Below, in pieces: positions 59,668-64,000 of a stretch of 64,000 nt of DNA (its first letter is position 1; each line of letters opens with the position of its first letter). Origin of the DNA: UM-FILTER-49-7 sp964599895 (GTDB lineage Bacteria; Acidobacteriota; Holophagae; Thermotomaculales; Thermotomaculaceae); contig CAZRHT010000003.1 in the NCBI GenBank assembly GCA_964599895.1, positions 26,007 to 90,006 of the forward strand. The letters are read 5' to 3'. The translations under genes were made by a program, and so were the position numbers. The notes beneath the pieces are model-generated. The model did no database searches, was not told the DNA's origin, and saw nothing but the letters and a program-made list of their open reading frames with translations.

Positions 59668-62600
59668 CTAATCCATAGCCGGTATAGCCAGCAATTTGCT
59701 GTTGATCATGTCCCCTGCAACTTCCAGTGCGCTGATAGCCTGGTCCGAGACGATTTGAATATGGTCGTCAGGCTGTACTTCGGTGGTTGGGAACAAGTCT
59801 GTCAGCAATAGTGCCTGTCGGGTTCCCGCTGCGATTACAACCGTCTGTTGAACCCGAACGGTTCCATCAGATGCCATCAAACGCATCGTTACGTTCGCAT
59901 CTTGTGTCCCGGCGTTGGTCAGCGCAACTCCGGTCCAATGTTCAGCATCCACTGCGAGCAATGGCAATGCAGCTTCTGTATACTGGATTCCAGATAGTGC
60001 AAATCCGCAAATGCCCCCTTTTTCAGTTCCGTAAATTTCCAGACCGGAAATTGGCAGATTTGTGGAGATTATCCCCCATGAAGCGGTACCGACTGAAGCG
60101 GGGAACAGGTCTCCCAGCAGTCCCTTAACTTTGAAATGGGGAGGAATGACCAGGTCATATGTGCCGGCTGTTTCTCCCTGATCGTTGAAAAGGCGGACAT
60201 GGGCAGTGCTTGTTTCTTCATTTGGATTGATCAGGGCAAATCCTGTCCAGAACTGATCTGTTTCAGTGGGAATATGGGGTATGTATAGCGTTCGGTATAG
60301 TTGTTGTCCAACTTCCACCGCGGCACCGTCACCGCCTTCACGGATGAAAAGTTCCAGGCCGCTAAGCACATGGGTGTTGGAAAATGGATCCCGTCCGTTG
60401 GCCGTAATTGTGCCCCAACTGGAATCTGTCTGCGGTGAGGTTGGGAGATAGCTCCCAAGATCCAGAGTCTGAGATGGTGGTAGCTCAATAGTTGTGGACA
60501 CATTGCCAACAGTCACCTTACTGAACAAGTTGGGATTTGAATTTCCGGTTGAGAGGTATAGTGACGTGTTCCATTGGTCAATTTCTTCAGCAATGTGAGG
60601 CACGTAGAGTTTTGACTCAAGGGCATCTGTCAGGGGTGCAGCCATATCTGCCAGAACATTGGAGAACCGGGTGACATACATCATGTGGCGATCGGCTTCA
60701 ACCATAAGTGATGAGCCGGACGGGATTTCGGTTTTACTATTTGTTGACAAAGATTGTTTTCCGAATCCAGCGACCGTCACCGGCAGCAGTTCCGTGCTCA
60801 TACCGCTGGTGTCTACCAGAAAGCGTCTTACCTCAGTTGCGGATTCGAATGGGTTTAGTACCCAGGTAGTGAGATTGGCGTCCGGAAGATTCATCTTGGC
60901 TGCATCTTGTGCGGTTGGGATTGGGAATGTCACGGGGCCGCTCTGGGTTGTGGTCAGATGCATTTGAGTTGATGTCGCAGTTTCACCTTCATCGTCGGTG
61001 ACTGTGACAGTTACGGTCCAGTCACCGGGCAAGGTGAATCGATACGTCATATCCCCCGTGTACGTGGATCTTGATTCTGTCCGACGTCCCTCAATCTGCC
61101 AGTCATATCGGACAATTCTTCCACCGTCCGGATCGTGTGCATTTACTAAGAAGCCAACGTTGAGTGGAGCATTTCCTGTTTCGAGATCACGCGTAAAGCT
61201 ATCTATTACAGGTGGGATATTCTTTGCGAAGTCAACGTGTATGGTGTGGTCCTCACTGACACTATGGAAGGTGTAAGCTGATTTTCTCTCCAGATCTTTA
61301 CCATCTATGATTACGTGGTCCACATGAAATCCCGTATCGGGAATGAATCTGAATACCTGATCCTGTCCATGGATAACCGGAATTGTTCCGGCAGGGTCAA
61401 TTTGTCCGTTGGCCCCTGCTGTTGCCTCGATAAGATGTTTCAACAAGATGTTTCCGCAGAACTCATTATTGTTTCCGTTCAGTTCGATCAGGTTATTGGA
61501 CGGATCGGCAACGATATGCACGGAACCTGACGGATCCGCGGCGGAGCAGATCCCCAGTTCGGCCGATTCCGGAGTAATGACCAGCTGGACTGAAGACGAT
61601 GGGGCGATGTTCAGTCCGTGGAATGTTTCCGTCCAGGCGTGCGCCACGCTCCCTGCGCAGCCCGGCTGGTCCATCAGGTCGAAGCTTACTTCCACATCAC
61701 CGGTAATCGCAGAGCAGCCCATGTTTCCCATCGTTATTGTGCCATGAATCGTGTCCGGCCCGCTGGAATTGCAGGTGATTTCCAGAGCCTGTCCCTGGAT
61801 TGTCACGTCCGGACCATCTACGGAGTACCCGGTGTACAGATGGTCATTATTGGTTCCGGAAGTTTCACAGATGCTGTCCGAATAGTCCAGTTCAACCAGG
61901 ATGGACAAGTTACAGGCTCCGCCGGGAATCCCGTCCGTCAGATTTATCGTGTGGGGAGTCAGTGAAACAGGGGCCAGACCTGAGTTTTCCGCAATTGACA
62001 TCCCAGTGAATGTCTCTGTCCACTGATCCAGTACAGGTGCAGTTTCGTCCGCACCGGCGTATAGAGTGAAACGGACAGGTAAATCCGAATTCATTGCTAC
62101 GCAGCCCCAGTTGGCGACGGTAACATGACCTGAGACAGTCAGGTGGTTTTCTGATGACAAGTCAACTGTCAGGGTATCTGTCGTCGGTTGCAGGTCCGGT
62201 ATTCCCAAATCCAGTGAAGGAGCACAGTAGCTGTTGTTTGTGCCGTCACATTCGCATATAGTGTCCCCGTAGTCAAGGTCTACAGTCACTGATACGCGGC
62301 AGGAATCACCATATTCGAAGTATTCCAGCGAATATGTGTGGGAAGGAATGGAGACGGCCGTAGTTCCGCCTGCACTCACTGAAACAGAGCTTAGCGTGTC
62401 CGTCCATTGATCCAGAACCGTGCCTGAGCAGTTCATGCTGTCGTAGAGAGTAAATCGAACTGGAATGTCTCCCGAAAAATCACCGCAACCCCCATTGGAG
62501 ATGGTCAATGTGCCGCTGAGCTGGCCCTGCCCGTCTCCAGAGCAGGATATACTCAAGTTGTCGGTCGTGACAGACAGATCCGGTAGCTCGACGCTGTAGG

Positions 62601-64000
62601 ACACTGGACCATAGTTGTTGTCACTTTCGTTACATTCACAGATGTTATTGTTGAGGTCAATGGTGGCATTGAGCGTGTACGGATCTCCACACGCATGGCA
62701 GGCAACTGACCATGTCGCAGTGTTAATCGAGACACTGTCTGTTGACCCTGCCGCCAGAGTACCCGAATAGACACCTGTGCCGGTCCAGCCTTTCCCATCC
62801 GTGACCTGGACGGTGAATGGGCCAACAGCATCTGCAGAACCGGTGTTCTGCAGGTTGACCGTAATTGTCCCGGTGAGATTGCTGTCTCCTGAACAGGTTG
62901 TGTCCGCTGTTATTCCAGTGGCAATCAGGTTGGGCATTTCGACAGTGGCGGGCGTTGCATTTGTCCAGGTGCCGTACAGCTTGTCATACCCTCTTGTGGA
63001 GGGGTTCCCGTCTACGGCATCTCCGGTTGTTCCGGCACCCCATGTGGTACGCGCATTCAGGGTTCGCAAGGAGGAGCTGCAGTCAGCCTGATTGGGCAGG
63101 CCGTCCGGGTTCAACGTGGCGACCAGTGTAAACTGGTGACTGCCGGATGAAGACAGATTATTGTATTCCCATCCGAATACTCCCCCGCCCAGATCGGTGA
63201 GACCGGTCGTGGATGAGGCCAGGTTGATATCCAGCCACGCGCCAGGGGTCACCTCAACCAGAACCACGTCGGCATTGACGGGGCCTGTGTTTGTTACCGT
63301 AATGGTCCAGGTACTGTTACCTCCGCAGGTACCCGTCGTAGTTCCTGGTGACAGACTGATTGTGAGGGACGGTGCCAGTGTGGTGAACGATACATCACTC
63401 CCATATGCCGGTCCGACGTCATTGGTGACGTAGGCTCGGGAATAGTATGTAGTGCCGGGCAGAAGCCCTGTCATGTTGCTGCTATAAGCACCGGTGGCTG
63501 ATGGTATGCCTTCCGTGGAGGCATTATCCGATACTGTCGGATTGCCCGATGTATTCCATACCATGCCGTGCTGGGTGGCAGTGGGAATACCCAGGTCTGT
63601 GATTGTGGCATTTCCGGTAGCACTTTTGTCCGCTACAGCCGTCACAGAGTTTGTGGTTACGGCGGCGGGTTGTCCCAGTGTCTGGACGCTGGTCGTGTTT
63701 GAGTCAATACTGGTTCCGTTGGCGTTAACGGCCCGGACACGATAGTAGTAAGTTGTATATGCAGATAATCCCGTGACGGATTGGCTGGTCGATGTGCCGA
63801 CATCGAGGTTATTGTATCCGGAGGCGAAAGTGCTGAATCCGCTGTTTTCGGATACGTCCAATCGGTAACCAGTTGCGCTGGTTGCCGAATTCCAGTTTGC
63901 AGTGAATGAATCCGTCTGTATATTGGTGGCGGCTGTTGTGACCGGTGCGGGGGGAAGCAGAAGAACTGACTGGGTAGTCGAATTCCCGCTGGGTGATGTC
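59668..64000 (-). CDS. Giant secreted multidomain protein (FnIII, CARDB, PKD, C-terminal repeats), 5' end outside window
   Basis: 1443 residues visible; the frame stays open to the right edge, so the N-terminus and leader are missing. In order: one FnIII domain (TGYRLDVSENSG to YYYRVRAVN), a second FnIII-like unit (to DVSFTTLAP), a DUF11-like beta-sandwich, four CARDB-type domains with the repeated signatures ICECNESDNN, ICECDGTNNS, ICETSGTNND and LIELNGNNNE, a short repeat unit (ATAGANGQIDPAG), a PKD domain (NAHDPDGGRIVRYDWQI), and about 430 residues of three to four beta-rich repeats with LYVPHIAEE, LYIPHIPTE, LINPNEETSTAHVRLF. Probably cell-surface or released, with roles such as adhesion or matrix; the CARDB part has many Cys. 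Confidence 0.85.
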   Translation of the reverse strand, partial: TSPSGNSTTQSVLLLPPAPVTTAATNIQTDSFTANWNSATSATGYRLDVSENSGFSTFASGYNNLDVGTSTSQSVTGLSAYTTYYYRVRAVNANGTSIDSNTTSVQTLGQPAAVTTNSVTAVADKSATGNATITDLGIPTATQHGMVWNTSGNPTVSDNASTEGIPSATGAYSSNMTGLLPGTTYYSRAYVTNDVGPAYGSDVSFTTLAPSLTISLSPGTTTGTCGGNSTWTITVTNTGPVNADVVLVEVTPGAWLDINLASSTTGLTDLGGGVFGWEYNNLSSSGSHQFTLVATLNPDGLPNQADCSSSLRTLNARTTWGAGTTGDAVDGNPSTRGYDKLYGTWTNATPATVEMPNLIATGITADTTCSGDSNLTGTITVNLQNTGSADAVGPFTVQVTDGKGWTGTGVYSGTLAAGSTDSVSINTATWSVACHACGDPYTLNATIDLNNNICECNESDNNYGPVSYSVELPDLSVTTDNLSISCSGDGQGQLSGTLTISNGGCGDFSGDIPVRFTLYDSMNCSGTVLDQWTDTLSSVSVSAGGTTAVSIPSHTYSLEYFEYGDSCRVSVTVDLDYGDTICECDGTNNSYCAPSLDLGIPDLQPTTDTLTVDLSSENHLTVSGHVTVANWGCVAMNSDLPVRFTLYAGADETAPVLDQWTETFTGMSIAENSGLAPVSLTPHTINLTDGIPGGACNLSILVELDYSDSICETSGTNNDHLYTGYSVDGPDVTIQGQALEITCNSSGPDTIHGTITMGNMGCSAITGDVEVSFDLMDQPGCAGSVAHAWTETFHGLNIAPSSSVQLVITPESAELGICSAADPSGSVHIVADPSNNLIELNGNNNEFCGNILLKHLIEATAGANGQIDPAGTIPVIHGQDQVFRFIPDTGFHVDHVIIDGKDLERKSAYTFHSVSEDHTIHVDFAKNIPPVIDSFTRDLETGNAPLNVGFLVNAHDPDGGRIVRYDWQIEGRRTESRSTYTGDMTYRFTLPGDWTVTVTVTDDEGETATSTQMHLTTTQSGPVTFPIPTAQDAAKMNLPDANLTTWVLNPFESATEVRRFLVDTSGMSTELLPVTVAGFGKQSLSTNSKTEIPSGSSLMVEADRHMMYVTRFSNVLADMAAPLTDALESKLYVPHIAEEIDQWNTSLYLSTGNSNPNLFSKVTVGNVSTTIELPPSQTLDLGSYLPTSPQTDSSWGTITANGRDPFSNTHVLSGLELFIREGGDGAAVEVGQQLYRTLYIPHIPTETDQFWTGFALINPNEETSTAHVRLFNDQGETAGTYDLVIPPHFKVKGLLGDLFPASVGTASWGIISTNLPISGLEIYGTEKGGICGFALSGIQYTEAALPLLAVDAEHWTGVALTNAGTQDANVTMRLMASDGTVRVQQTVVIAAGTRQALLLTDLFPTTEVQPDDHIQIVSDQAISALEVAGDMINSKLLAIPAMD

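Overview
The window looks like part of a draft or metagenome-derived scaffold from a Gram-negative, didermic, respiring bacterium. It contains a run of exactly 100 N. Outer-membrane proteins (a porin, an OmpA-type protein, a small beta-barrel), a complete RND efflux tripartite system and a lipid A glycosylation module show an outer membrane. MqnA points to menaquinone made by the futalosine route. The F-type ATP synthase block has the order b', b, delta, alpha, gamma, beta, epsilon, with the a and c genes elsewhere. That order, the trpS-scpA-scpB-rluB-hisC-cmk run, the RdgC-like pair and the MglA-type GTPase fusion fit a Desulfobacterota- or Acidobacteriota-like lineage, but the sequence alone cannot settle this. 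There is no phage, insertion sequence, CRISPR array or rRNA; the one RNA gene seen is tRNA-Leu(UAA).

Layout. 1-8.5 kb: a cut NYN-domain gene, a porin with its terminator, then nadE, a YdfG-like SDR, an outer-membrane barrel and rnhB; after the N gap come a truncated alpha/beta hydrolase, an aldehyde dehydrogenase and a hemolysin III/PAQR protein on the minus strand. 8.6-19 kb: a membrane hybrid histidine kinase with a small membrane partner, a methyltransferase behind a 27-nt palindrome, an SDR, two unknowns, a threonine/serine dehydratase with a NUDIX hydrolase, mqnA, and a GTPase-GAF-histidine kinase fusion. 19-25.4 kb: a marR-omf-mfp-rnd efflux operon with a clear promoter and operator-like repeats. 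25.5-28.1 kb: GT2, LAB_N and ArnT-like genes for lipid A decoration.

28.3-39.5 kb: a strong promoter preceded by a 20-bp palindrome drives a pseudokinase-transmembrane-coiled-coil-TonB chimera, followed by seven ATP synthase genes, a TrmN6-like methyltransferase, a split RdgC-like pair and a LysM-amidase. 39.6-45.2 kb: an AmpG-like permease, a ferritin-like protein, an orphan CheR with a probably leaderless mRNA, and two secreted proteins of unknown function. 45.5-51.6 kb: a tight housekeeping operon (M50 protease, Fe-S-type TrpRS, ScpA, ScpB, pseudouridine synthase, HisC, Cmk, membrane protein). 51.7-59.4 kb: tRNA-Leu, an Ntn-hydrolase-like secreted protein, an OmpA-type protein, a propeller-like secreted protein, a MerR / RIO-WaaP-like kinase / unknown / LutB-LutA fusion operon, and a CAP-domain protein. 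59.7-64 kb: a very large secreted multidomain protein (FnIII, CARDB, PKD, C-terminal repeats) running off the right edge.

The most unusual items are the pseudokinase-TonB chimera beside the ATP synthase, the GTPase-GAF-kinase fusion, the two-gene RdgC, a short-repeat insertion read in frame inside the LutB-LutA fusion, and a family of degenerate AAGGTTGAG-rich repeats confined almost entirely to spacers.
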